64,000 bases of DNA from Biomphalaria glabrata. Taxonomy: Eukaryota > Mollusca > Gastropoda > Planorbidae. The stretch spans positions 2,995,001 through 3,059,000 of the forward strand of contig NC_074716.1 of the NCBI RefSeq assembly GCF_947242115.1. The letters are read 5' to 3'. Each line of letters starts with the position of its first letter. Within the stretch, counting starts at the first letter, position 1. A program made the translations under genes and the position numbers. Positions 34,701 through 39,352 of this stretch are shown here, in pieces. The notes beneath the pieces were generated by a model that was not told the DNA's origin, made no database searches, and worked only from the letters and a program-made list of their open reading frames with translations.

Positions 34701-37147
34701 GAGTTATCATGTGCCGTGCAAAAAATTCGCTTTTAGGCTTCACGTAGACATTTTGTAGAACTTTGATTGATTCTTCGAACGTTGTACACTCACTTATGTA
34801 CTGAAATACGCTCGAAGAAACGTAGTTTTCTAGTAATTTCTTTTTGTCAATCTCGCAATGAGAGACTGAGGAGATGAAATTCTCCAATGTTCTCAGCCAG
34901 TGCAGCCACTTCTCGGCAGCCGATGGCGAGCTAGGCTCTATGTCTAGCTCTTTTGGCCTAAATAGACGTTCCATTTGTATTACTACTTTTACTTACAGAC
35001 TGAGAATAGTGTTGAACGAAAATCCAAAAAAGATATGTGAGGCACATAGATCCATGGAATTGAAAATTTCTAGTTTAATAAATTGTAATAAGAAATAAAG
35101 AACACTGAAGATTAACCTAAAACAAGGCTTTATTAAACTAGAACGACACATGAACTGACTAAAGAGACTTGGACTGTAGCACACTAAATCAATGTTGTGA
35201 ACACATTCTCACGACGTTACACAAACATAAACAAATAGCAACTATTTCACCACACCTACATATCAGTGTCTTCTATTGCCCTACTTATCAGTGTCTTCTA
35301 TTGCCCTACATATCAGTGTCTTCTATTGCCCTACTTATCAGTGTCTTCTATTGCCCTACATATCAGTGTCTTCTATTGCCCTACTTATCAGTGTCTTCTA
35401 TTGCCCTACATATCAGTGTCTTCTATTGCCCTACTTATCAGTGTCTTCTATTGCCCTTCTAATCAGTATCTATTGCCCTACTTATCAGTGTCTATTATTG
35501 CCCTGCCTTCAACAGACTCAGTTTGTGTTGACTTACAACATCAGCAGTATTGAAGAAGACAAGTGCTGCACTACAGGCGAGACTGCCATCATGGACATCA
35601 AGATCAAACAAGTGAAGGAGATGATCTTGAACGAAGGAGTCAAGTTGGCCTACTCTGTCCATGCCAACGGCACAGTTTGGGCTCTAGGAGGCAAGTCATC
35701 TGGTAGGTCACTGCACAGACGTTATCTTTTTTTTTTTTTTAGTGATATCAATCTTCAAAAAAATTTTTTCATTTAGAATTATTTGACTTAAGCATCTTTT
35801 TTTTTAATACAAGAAAATGTAAGACAGTTTATTGTGTTTTTTAACATGAGGCAAAATATGTAGGTCGGGACTGGGTTTGTGGGATCATCTGAGATACTGC
35901 ACTTGTCCTTAATCTTTGGAATGAAGACAATGCCTCAGATAAATGAAATAAATTCAAGATTAAATTCTAAGGAATTAAAAACACTTTGGGAGGAAAGAAA
36001 ACAAAACAACTGACTTTTTAAGTATCAGCGATAATATTGACGATTAGGCTGCAGAATGGGGTCAAATCAGCAATGGTGTTGTCGATTAGGAGAGAAAGAG
36101 TTAATCTTGTAGCAACAGACTCTTACGAAAGGAAATTTTCTAGTGAGGTTTTACAACTATTTACAAATAATGAGCTTTAGGAGTTGTGCTGGTTGTATTT
36201 GCATGTTTTACTTTTAATAAACTAATTAGTTTGTTCTTATGTGACGCTGTTAGACCCTATTTTTTTTTAAACGTACGCAGGGGTGTTCACCTTAAAAGAC
36301 GGCAAGTACAACACAGTGCTTGACGTGGTCCCCATGCAGCCAGGCTTTCTGCACTTCCCGCTGGTCACCCTTCATAGATACGTGGACCAACAAGATGGTG
36401 AGAGACTCTCGGACACTTGCTATTACATAAAACACATTTTTTCTTATTCCTATCACCTTTTTTTTTGGGGGGGGGGAGAGATTAGAAAAACGTTAAGGGG
36501 ATGATCATTCACAGTTTCTCATGATACGCACACAATCGAAGTAGAAACTATTCAACTGAACTTTATGGCATGATGTGCAGATTGACCTTTTGACCTAAAT
36601 TAAGCCAGGCCATGGTAATGAATGCCTTAATGTTTATAGATCAACTTAATTAATAACATATGGTAACTCATTAATTAGGTAGCTTCATAATTTCCATTGA
36701 AACCATTAACACTTTTTTTTTATGTTTCTTAAGAAAATAGAAATCTTTATTTTCCTTGAATCTCATTTTCCATGTAATGTTCAGAGGATTTTCCATGTAA
36801 TGTTCAGAGTATTAGACATGTTTTTTTTTTCATAGTTAATAAAAGAATAATCTAAAAATGTTTAATTTGTCAAATAGAAATTATATCGTAATTATTATTT
36901 TTTTCTTTTTTACATAATAGATCATGTGACTGTGGATCATGTGACCATTGTTGACAGTGACACCAACATTCCACTTGCCTCATCTGAAAAACCCAAAAGA
37001 ACTGTTTCCCAGTTGTCCACATCCTCTTTTATGTCCCACCTGGCAGATTTCGGTCCTGGCCAAGTATACAACGAAAGCAGAAGCAAACAGATTCACGTCT
37101 ACCCCTGCCACACCACCAGCGACATCGACATCTCCATCATACAGTGA
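1709..37147 (+). CDS. TRAPPC10: TRAPPC10 (trafficking protein particle complex subunit 10), 24 coding exons
   Basis: Subunit of the TRAPPII complex (the Trs130 orthologue family), a Golgi/endosome tether and Rab guanine-exchange assembly. Coding exons: 1709-1736, 2328-2409, 3316-3448, 4582-4775, 4881-5076, 5313-5424, 6680-6927, 8246-8392, 8724-8838, 9750-9826, 9930-10021, 10159-10299, 10815-10918, 15680-15828, 17212-17361, 22552-22791, 23575-23719, 23945-24180, 25183-25283, 26796-26922, 29476-29640, 35516-35702, 36281-36397, 36921-37147. All junctions are GT-AG and the phases join. The sum is 3,513 nt, 1,170 residues plus stop; the human protein is about 1,259. Recalled human matches include the EWRRSYGR, HIYWT, QEELAF, QYDELDA, CWGFLSCLEVL and ending GQV(Y/F)N blocks. 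The start ATG has an in-frame TGA just upstream. Exon 15 carries a Gln/His-rich insert. The C-terminal third matches the Ig-like beta-rich TRAPPC10 tail. The main shortening relative to human is around exons 18-19. Exon calls are by eye and by memory of the human protein, without transcripts. Confidence 0.93.
1765..1905 (-). repeat. tRNA-derived SINE, family A (minus orientation)
   Basis: Family A is defined here by a B-box-like GGTTCAAACCC and a body with a 'CCTGCGGGAGGTTTGG' block ending near 'GAAGGAACATC'. This copy, in TRAPPC10 intron 1, is read on the minus strand. Other copies are listed separately. Confidence 0.6.
1908..2012 (+). repeat. tRNA-derived SINE, family A (plus orientation, partial)
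   Basis: It starts with a tRNA-like head (GCTTGGTCATGCAATATGC), has the B-box-like GGGTTCATACC and ends in the family's CTGGAGGTTTGG block. It lies head-to-head with the preceding minus-strand copy, with almost no gap. Confidence 0.55.
2480..2790 (+). mobile_element. LINE 3'-end relic (same family as 11.7-14.7 kb)
   Basis: The sequence matches the last ~250 bp of the full LINE: the 'ATATGCTAGGACAAATTTGT', 'GTTTGCCTGAATCAGCCAGGA' and 'TTTTGAAGTAATGTCT' blocks. It is truncated and non-coding. A short MITE sits inside it at 2601-2681. It lies in TRAPPC10 intron 2. Confidence 0.7.
2601..2681. mobile_element. Short MITE with TTAACTCTTTCTCTCC inverted ends
   Basis: The left end TTAACTCTTTCTCTCC is mirrored by AGAGAGAAAGAGTTGA on the right. 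The element interrupts the LINE relic exactly where the intact LINE reads TTTAAGTCA, so it appears to have inserted at a TTAA target. That target would suit a piggyBac-type transposase (inference). Confidence 0.6.
3530..3700 (-). repeat. Decayed SINE, family C (partial, minus)
   Basis: It matches the non-tRNA body of family C (best copy 60512-60792): CCTTTCAAACCTTGTG, TGGCAAGCACAACGGCCAAC and TTTACTTTCCCCAA in order. The tRNA head is missing. Confidence 0.5.
3760..3985 (+). repeat. Interspersed repeat M2 (CTCCCAC...TTTGCACAATTATT family)
   Basis: A family of about 200 bp with a core of TCAACTCACGCTGTCTGT, TTTCTCCCAC, GAAATTTTGCACAATTATT, palindromic TTAATTAAC/TAATTAATT and AAGGGAAA. It recurs at 21290, 21535, 37430, 58850 and 59130. 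No coding capacity is seen. It could be a MITE, but I did not establish terminal inverted repeats or a target duplication. Confidence 0.5.
5630..5990. repeat. Unclassified interspersed sequence in TRAPPC10 intron 6
   Basis: This block is GC-richer than the surrounding intron, runs from TCAAAAGGCAATGG to TTCAGGAGACAAC, and has no sustained coding frame. Its composition break suggests a transposable-element insert, but I could not assign a family. A possible acceptor near 5730 does not continue the TRAPPC10 protein. Confidence 0.3.
6495..6650 (-). repeat. tRNA-derived SINE, family A (minus, diverged)
   Basis: It has ATGTTCCTTCAGAAATGAAG, CAAACCTCCTGCAAGACGA and a degenerate B-box region in the family A order. 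It ends just before the exon 7 acceptor at 6679. Confidence 0.5.
7215..7440 (+). repeat. tRNA-derived SINE, family B
   Basis: The head is GTGGGAAGCATGGTCAAGAG, with GTGCGCTTGAAC and the B-box-like GGTTCGACACC. The body follows, with CACTGGTCCACAACTGAGATT and ATGAAAGTAGCACTA, then an AT-rich TTTATTTATT tail. Near-identical organisation at 40672-40920 defines the family. It is in TRAPPC10 intron 7. Confidence 0.65.
8975..9140 (-). repeat. tRNA-derived SINE, family A
   Basis: A well-kept copy running from the ATGTTCCTTCAGAGTTGAAG end, through CCAAACCTCCCCCAGGACAA and GGGTTTGAACC (B box on the minus strand), to a tRNA-like head near 9110-9140. It is in TRAPPC10 intron 9. Confidence 0.65.
9440..9745. 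repeat. Degenerate tandem triplication before exon 10
   Basis: Three copies of a block with CCCAGTGCAGACAT(A/T)AAATAG, TAATTACTCACCT and AAACTGTTTTAATTGC start at about 9449, 9531 and 9648. The last copy runs almost into the exon 10 acceptor at 9749. Confidence 0.65.
10508..10745. mobile_element. MITE, 238 bp, perfect 16-bp inverted ends TTAACTCTTTCTCTCC
   Basis: The ends at 10508-10523 and 10730-10745 are perfect inverted complements of 16 bp, beginning and ending TTAA. There is no coding capacity. Relatives lie at 2601-2681 and 36050-36104. The TTAA at each end may be the duplicated target, typical of piggyBac-like elements (inference). It is in TRAPPC10 intron 12, 69 bp before exon 13. 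Confidence 0.75.
11029..11170 (-). mobile_element. Non-LTR retrotransposon 3' end relic (minus)
   Basis: It begins with a CTT-repeat then TCTAGCCAGCTTTATTGCTG and continues to GGTGGATTAGGGAGGGGCATTC. This is the reverse complement of the element tail at 15430-15605, whose plus-strand frame reads like the LNHILFECPF...LRQTLLP C-terminus of a LINE protein. Confidence 0.7.
11661..14734 (+). mobile_element. Non-LTR retrotransposon (LINE; Jockey/CR1-like), 5'-truncated, recently inserted
   Basis: About 3.07 kb in TRAPPC10 intron 13. Order seen: a zinc-knuckle-like WHCVPCGLPQFTSGLF segment near the left end; an apurinic-type endonuclease split by frame changes near 12,200 and 12,285 (INFQSIRNK, GTETWLHP, then [11 protein letters not shown] and GLSDHEII); and a reverse transcriptase in a 793-codon open frame ([59 protein letters not shown]). 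The usual FADD/YADD box reads FADN. The 3' end is ATAAGATAAGATAAG, and GTACA occurs on both sides (11656-11660 and 14735-14739), a possible target duplication. Endonuclease frame breaks and FADN suggest a dead copy. The clade call is from memory of motifs, not a tree. Confidence 0.85.
12284..14665 (+). CDS. LINE endonuclease C-terminus plus reverse transcriptase
   Basis: A single 793-codon open frame inside the LINE. Residues 1-~90 are the end of the endonuclease (GDFN and SDH motifs). The RT palm and fingers run from about residue 295 to 560, and the thumb and C-terminal region include [26 protein letters not shown] and QNRAVRFI. The second catalytic Asp of the usual xADD box is Asn here (AAT at 13871-13873). 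The ATG at 12284 is not the native start, because the protein continues upstream in other frames to about 11,665. Confidence 0.85.
   Translation: [793 protein letters not shown]
14735..14965 (+). repeat. ~50-bp tandem array flanking the LINE (right part)
   Basis: About five imperfect units of (GTACA)GATAATTGTCAGCCTATTACATATAGTTCTAATCTGA. A further unit lies at 15605-15670, just before exon 14. The LINE and a second LINE tail (15205-15605) seem to have inserted into this array. Confidence 0.6.
15205..15608 (+). mobile_element. LINE C-terminal/3' end relic (plus)
   Basis: A plus-strand frame reads QEEWLNQWASGNTGRDMYK and, after a break, LNHILFECPFLIHLRQTLLP, a cysteine/histidine-type LINE C-terminus of the kind that follows an RNase H domain. 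It ends in AATAAAGCTGGCTAGAAGAA followed by GAA repeats. Its last ~170 bp are in inverted orientation to 11029-11170. Confidence 0.7.
15680..15828 (+). CDS. TRAPPC10: TRAPPC10 exon 14 (source of a junction-derived array)
   Basis: It encodes GHRTEMRASQAIYLEELQFSS... to EPITFDKIQ, matching the human segment around GHKIVLPMHSFAQLRDLHF. The last 27 nt plus the GTAAGTGT donor are copied ten times immediately downstream (15829-16175). The first donor is the one that keeps the frame with exon 15 (phase 0). Confidence 0.9.
15829..16175 (+). repeat. 35-bp tandem array made of the exon 14 end plus its splice donor
   Basis: Ten units of 34-35 bp. Each begins GTAAG(T/C) and ends TTTGATAAAATACAA or a near variant. 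The coding-derived part GAACCCATCACCTTTGATA is the same as in exon 14. An eleventh GTAAGT donor closes the array at 16176. The first four units are identical. Units 5-8 carry small differences (AAAACAA, AACTC). Confidence 0.95.
16430..17178 (+). repeat. 119-bp tandem array filling the rest of TRAPPC10 intron 14
   Basis: About six units with a constant 119-bp spacing. The CCGTTACCATAGCCACATTT block, for example, recurs at 119-bp intervals from about 16570. Each unit is pyrimidine-rich (TTTCTCTTCTCACATTGTCT, CCATTTTTCTCTTCACC). The array ends 33 bp before the exon 15 acceptor and may supply its polypyrimidine tract. Confidence 0.95.
17212..17361 (+). CDS. TRAPPC10: TRAPPC10 exon 15 with Gln/His-rich insert
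   Basis: It opens with VNIKKCSISEALEF, matching human VNVHFSIEK. It then has a Gln/His run (KQQQQHHHPQQKQ) not in the human protein as I recall it, then GTHILVDKMLNFQ. Both exon phases are 0. The CAACAACAGCAGCATCACCAC stretch is a triplet-repeat type insert and may vary in length between individuals. Confidence 0.85.
17735..17893 (-). repeat. tRNA-derived SINE, family A (best-kept copy)
   Basis: Read on the minus strand, it has a tRNA-like head GGCTGCCTGGTCGTGCGGTT (A-box region) and GGGTTCAAACCC (B box). It then has CCCATCCCCCGTCGTCCTGC, the GGGAGGTTTGG block and CTTCAACTCTGAAGGAACAT. It is in TRAPPC10 intron 15. Confidence 0.75.
18290..19038 (+). repeat. ~149-bp satellite array, five units, each with a CRE-like palindrome
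   Basis: Units are spaced 149, 149, 147 and 156 bp, as measured from GGTGCACCGAG at 18411, 18560, 18709, 18856 and 19012. Four units carry a perfect TGACGTCA at 18462, 18611, 18760 and 18907. Other constant blocks are ACACTACGTCACACGGCCTA and ATTTATCGAGTGTTCAT. Confidence 0.9.
19055..19745. mobile_element. Non-autonomous element with ~40-bp inverted ends
   Basis: The left end TTTTTGCGTTTTGTCTGTCA...GGTCTGTTTGTCA (19059-19097) is an imperfect inverted copy of the right end TGACGGACAGACCGACC...AACGCACAAAAA (19706-19742). The ~690-bp interior is AT-rich and non-coding. A MITE-like element is the likely explanation. No transposase is visible. Confidence 0.55.
20205..20375. repeat. Fragment ending GACAGACGGACAGACGGACA / GGGGGCCGCT
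   Basis: It contains CGTGTGACAGACGGACAGAC followed by AATAGCGGCTTTTTCCCC and TTACGGGGGCCGCT, and resembles the right end of the inverted-repeat element at 19055-19745. It may be the end of a related element. The intron between 19.75 and 20.2 kb shows nothing else. Confidence 0.35.
20715..20935 (+). repeat. ~108-bp direct tandem duplication
   Basis: Two copies of a block running from TAGAGTTTCTGTATTAAAAA through CTTAGAAGTATCTTTTCATC to TCGTAATGATTGTTAG, differing by small indels. It is in TRAPPC10 intron 15. Confidence 0.75.
21000..21130 (+). mobile_element. LINE 3' UTR relics
   Basis: ATGGCAATATCTTTGATTCC ... AAGATTAAGGAAGAGTG ... GTTTCACATGACTACACAAA ... TTGCGACCTG is a 3'-end block shared with 27765-27835 and 63055-63145. 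It is followed by GCTGGCTAGAAGAAGAAG, the end block of the 15.2 kb relic family. Confidence 0.5.
21290..21500 (+). repeat. Interspersed repeat M2
   Basis: The ATCAACTCACTCTTTCTGTC, TCTCCCATTTCCCATTCTCG, ACTTTGCACAAGTATTCAT and TTAGTTAATTAATTG blocks occur in the same order as the copy at 3760. Confidence 0.6.
21535..21775 (+). repeat. Interspersed repeat M2 (second adjacent copy)
   Basis: TTTCTCCCACTTCCAATTAT, TTTTGCAGAATTATTCAT and ATTACTAATTAATTAG repeat the family order directly after the copy at 21290. Confidence 0.5.
22095..22460 (-). mobile_element. Non-LTR retrotransposon C-terminal tail (CCHH-type), minus
   Basis: The minus strand reads KTGRPHLRYIDVIKRDLKSV...WEDIALDRNRWRER and, after a frame change, KKAMD...AICGRECLSKIGLHSHMR. 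This GRP.LRY.DV.KRDLK / W..LA.DR..WR / C..CG..C.S.IGL.SH arrangement is a common C-terminus of snail and arthropod LINE proteins. Only the last ~365 bp remain, in intron 15 just before exon 16. Confidence 0.8.
23022..23162 (+). repeat. 17-bp tandem array with CCAAT-box cores
   Basis: About seven units of CTATTGGTTAGTCAATG with minor changes. Each contains ATTGG (CCAAT reversed). It is in TRAPPC10 intron 16. Confidence 0.85.
24172..24281 (+). repeat. 54-bp tandem duplication spanning the exon 18 donor
   Basis: CAGAGCAAAG starts at 24172 (exon 18 end) and again at 24226. The following 45 bp are repeated with about 80% identity (GGGTTGATCTACTTAGTTCT / GGGTTAATCGACTTAGTTCT). The functional donor is GTTAGT at 24181. 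The copied donor has decayed to GCTAAT. Confidence 0.8.
24590..24757 (+). repeat. 12-bp tandem array
   Basis: About fourteen units of TGAACATTTGAC/TGAACATTTAAC in TRAPPC10 intron 18. The open frame on the minus strand is a by-product of the 12-bp period. Confidence 0.9.
24930..25140 (+). mobile_element. LINE C-terminal relic ending in CTCATTAATCTTC
   Basis: The plus strand reads DRRKENLNLPQADNGYTCARCGRYIGCNCIAI, a decayed C..CGR zinc-finger-like LINE C-terminus. The GAAAAGAAAATCTAAATT, TGTGGCA and CTCATTAATCTTC blocks are shared with 61040-61290. Confidence 0.55.
25284..26265 (+). repeat. 42-bp tandem array starting at the exon 19 donor
   Basis: About 23 units of AGAATTACTTACAAGTTTAGG + TTTAGCTTCTATCATAAGTTT. 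Some are 43 bp through an extra T (TTCTTATCAT). The array begins in the donor itself (GTAAGTTTAGGTTTAGC). Because 42 is a multiple of 3, the minus strand is open as a 14-residue repeat, which is not evidence for a gene. Confidence 0.95.
26266..26795 (+). other. Intron 19 remainder, nothing distinctive
   Basis: AT-rich intron sequence between the 42-bp array and exon 20. I see no repeat family or coding signal beyond the acceptor TATTTTCAG before 26796. Confidence 0.4.
27765..27835 (+). mobile_element. LINE 3' UTR block relic
   Basis: GGCAATGTCTTCGGTACTGA, AGATTAAGGATGAGTGCAGT and CTCACATGACTACGCAAGC match the end block also seen at 21000 and 63055. The rest of intron 20 to its left (26923-27764) shows no clear feature. 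Confidence 0.5.
27830..29305 (+). repeat. 31-bp tandem array, ~47 units
   Basis: The unit is TCTATTACAAAACACATTAG + TTAACACTTGG. The left end (27830-28015) holds older variants with AACATGCGTTAGTTAACTCT. Most later units are near-identical, differing at TTTGG/CTTGG and CACATT/CATATT. Every unit has the GTTAAC palindrome. It is in TRAPPC10 intron 20, ending about 170 bp before exon 21. Confidence 0.97.
29763..30090 (-). mobile_element. Non-LTR retrotransposon CCHH-type tail, minus
   Basis: It matches the relic at 22095-22460 base for base in many places: GGCCTCCTTCAGTCGTAG, GGAGAGACACTCCCATCC, TTGGTCAGTATCAATGTTCA. The minus-strand peptide has KKAMGSEKTW and NICGWECLSK. It interrupts the 25-bp array: a single unit-like TACATATCAGTGTCTTCT lies just left (29744-29762) and the main array lies right. 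Confidence 0.8.
30091..30826 (+). repeat. 25-bp tandem array, left block (~29 units)
   Basis: The unit is TTGCCCTACATATCAGTGTC + TTCTA, with TACTTATC and TACAAATC variants. A 25-bp period keeps all three plus-strand frames open (LLLPYISVSSIALHISVFYC-type peptides), so the long open frames are artefacts. The array is cut by the LTR element at 30827 and resumes at 35255. Confidence 0.97.
30827..30981 (-). repeat. 3' LTR of the gypsy-type element
   Basis: 155 bp, about 99% identical to 35100-35254. Read on the minus strand it begins TGTGGTGAAATAG and ends near CAGTGTT(C). Confidence 0.93.
35100..35254 (-). repeat. 5' LTR of the gypsy-type element
   Basis: The partner of 30827-30981. It directly abuts the resumed 25-bp array at 35255. 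Confidence 0.93.
35255..35505 (+). repeat. 25-bp tandem array, right block (~10 units)
   Basis: Same unit as 30091-30826, alternating TACATATC and TACTTATC variants. The last unit degenerates into CCCTGCCTTCAACAG, the acceptor of TRAPPC10 exon 22 at 35516. Confidence 0.95.
35830..35950 (+). mobile_element. LINE zinc-finger-like tail relic
   Basis: The plus strand encodes KICRSGLGLWDHLRYC, a decayed CGR.C.S.LGL..H.R.C tail of a LINE protein. It is followed by a 3' block sharing TTTGGAATGAAGACAATGCC-like sequence. It is in TRAPPC10 intron 22. Confidence 0.45.
36050..36104. mobile_element. MITE end fragment (GGAGAGAAAGAGTTAA)
   Basis: It matches the right end of the MITE at 10508-10745: GGTCAAATCAGCAATGGTGT, GTCGATTAGGAGAGAAAGAG and TTAA. 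The left end is not seen. Confidence 0.65.
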
Positions 37148-38200
37148 TCAGCCTTTCAGACATCCAGAGTGGAGTTCATAGGTCACGTAGTGTTTGCTGT
37201 CGGTGTACGCAGTTTACAAACTTTGACCTTAGTGGCGACTTGCTTTTTATGTTTCTTTTTACTGAAACTTGTCAAGAACAGAATATGAAATATTTAGCTA
37301 ACAACTTACGGTTTCTGGAATCAGATCTTCTAGACTTGCATTTCCCCACAAACATTATATGCCTTCCTTTCCACTTATAAGTTGGCATCTAATGATCTTC
37401 TACAATAGCCCCCCCCTTTTTTTTTTACCAAGTTTGGGTGGAATCTTTTCAGGTTATTTCTCCCACTTCCCATTCTCGGATCAAGTTGAAACTTTGCACT
37501 TTGCAAATATTTTTAATCATGTAAGAAAGACTTTGATTCTTCTGTCCAACAACAGAATCCCCTTTGAAACTAATTAGTTTTTCTTCTTCCTGTGTGTGAG
37601 GGGGGACAGTCACTCGTGTGTTAATTTATTGACTCGCTCCATTCTCTGTAAGTGTTAATAATTGTTTGATTGTGATTGACGTGATTTCTGACGTGATTGA
37701 CAAATGATTGTTAACGTCATCTCACATTCCTCCGTTGGATAACTTGACAGTATTTATATAGGTACTGAAGTCAGTGGTAAGAATATGTCTTCCAACAGTT
37801 TATTGCTTCAATATATTCCTCCATGTTTCAACCCTGTGATCGTATGATCTTGAAGCAACAAAAGTACCATGTTTGACTTGAAAAAGAATGCACGATTTCA
37901 TTATTGGAAACTTATTTTATGTTGTTGTTTTTTTTTTTTTCATTATTGTGATATATACATATGATATAGTGCAAAATATTGAACACTTTGATTGTACATA
38001 ATTATCATGAATTCAAGTTAGCCTTAGCTTCAGCTTATTAGTTAGAAGAAACAGGGTGGTCAAATGGTCAAGAGTTCATATGCAGTGAAGTGCTAATTGG
38101 AGTCACAGCTGATTAAAGTGAAACCAATAAGTCATTGTGTTGGCCAACAACACCTTCATTTACCATCTACCTTGGTCACTTCTTGGTCTTGTTTGTTTTA
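37148..38200 (+). other. TRAPPC10 3' flank / probable 3' UTR
   Basis: AT-rich sequence following the TGA at 37145. I cannot choose a polyadenylation site. The nearest good AATAAA I see is at 38373-38378, inside a repeated block. An M2 fragment lies at 37430-37585 (TTTCTCCCACTTCCCATTCT, GTTGAAACTTTGCACTTTGC). Nothing else is distinctive. Confidence 0.4.
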
Positions 38201-38204
38201 CCCG

Positions 38205-38310
38205 TTTCTAAGGTTTCTTCAGCTTTGAAGATTATTACATCCAAGCCAAAACCTCCTGCAGGATGACAGTGGACTTGGATTATTGACCATTATATTGGCA
38301 GTGCAAAGTG
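38205..38310 (-). repeat. SINE family A fragment
   Basis: TTTCTTCAGCTTTGAAGATT, AAACCTCCTGCAGGATGACA and GGACTTGGATTATTGACCAT follow the family A order. The tRNA head is lost. Confidence 0.5.
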
Positions 38311-38427
38311 GCTATTTAAATTCTGAGGAATTTTGTACACCACAAAACAGGCTATGAGGGACTTTCTTTATCAATAAATTGACTTTGAGACAATGATTCA
38401 GAAATGACTACGTCTAATCCAAAATCT

Positions 38428-39125
38428 GCTGCACTACTCTGGTATGACAGATGATGACAATATGGGTGGAGGTTTGCACTACTCTGGTATGACAGATGAT
38501 GACAATGGGTGGAGGTTTGCACTACTCTGGTATGACAGATGATGACAATGGGTGGAGGTTTGAACTACTCTATTATGACAGATGATGACAATGGGTGGAG
38601 GTTTGCACTACTCTGGTATGACAGATGATGACAATGGGTGGAGGTTTGCACTACTCTGGTATGACAGATGATGACAATGGGTGGAGGTTTGCACTGCTCT
38701 GGTATGACAGATGATGACAATGGGTGGAGGTTTGAACTACTCTATTATGACAGATGATGACAATGGGTGGAGGTTTGCACTACTCTATTATGACAGATGA
38801 TGACAATGGGTGGAGGTTTGCACTACTCTGGTATGACAGATGATGACAATGGGTGGAGGTTTGCACTACTCTGGTATGACAGATGATGACAATGGGTGGA
38901 GGTTTGCACTACTCTGGTATGACAGATGATGACAATGGGTGGAGGTTTGAACTACTCTATTATGACAGATGATGACAATGGGTGGAGGTTTGAACTACTC
39001 TATTATGACAGATGATGACAATGGGTGGAGGTTTGCACTACTCTGGTATGACAGATGATGACAATGGGTGGAGGTTTGCACTACTCTGGTATGACAGATG
39101 ATGACAATGGGTGGAGGTTTGAACT
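38428..39125 (+). repeat. 43-bp tandem array, ~16 units
   Basis: The unit is CACTACTCTGGTATGACAGA + TGATGACAATGGGTGGAGGTTTG, with a second variant (AACTACTCTATTATGACAG). Spacing is 43 bp, as measured at GGTTTGCACT 38471 and 38514. The two variants recur in runs, which suggests higher-order duplication. Intergenic. Confidence 0.97.
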
Positions 39126-39174
39126 CGGAACCATGGTGACAATAGTCTAACAAGGGAATTAAATTACTATCATA

Positions 39175-39352
39175 GTTATGATTGCTATGTAAGCAACCCA
39201 ACTCTAATGAGTACCCGACATTAGCTGTAGAAAAGTAAAGGTGGTTGGTCAATGTGCTGGCCATGTGACACCCTCGTTAACTGTGATCCACAGAAACAGA
39301 TAACCTTTACAGCGTATGCCCTATAGATCGCAAGGTCTGAAAGGGGAACTTT
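39175..39352 (+). repeat. SINE family C, partial (plus)
   Basis: GAGTACCCGACATTAGCTGT, AAGTAAAGGTGGTTGGTCAA, GTGCTGGCCATGTGACACCC and AAGGTCTGAAAGGGGAACTT match family C, including its 3' end. The tRNA head is missing. Confidence 0.65.

Larger units (their letters stand above)
30827..35254 (-). mobile_element. LTR retrotransposon, gypsy (Ty3-like) type, nearly whole, young
   Basis: Minus-strand element of about 4.4 kb in TRAPPC10 intron 21, inside the 25-bp array. Parts in its own order: a 155-bp LTR (35100-35254); a gag-like region with a CCHC knuckle and an aspartic protease (about 33.9-35.0 kb; VDTGSS motif); reverse transcriptase and RNase H (about 32.5-33.8 kb); integrase with its HHCC head and DDE core (about 31.3-32.5 kb); a purine-rich tract next to the second LTR; and the LTR at 30827-30981. 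The LTRs differ at about one site in 155, which points to a recent insertion. It looks nearly whole, with about two breaks. No envelope-like region is seen. I found no clear target duplication. Confidence 0.92.
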
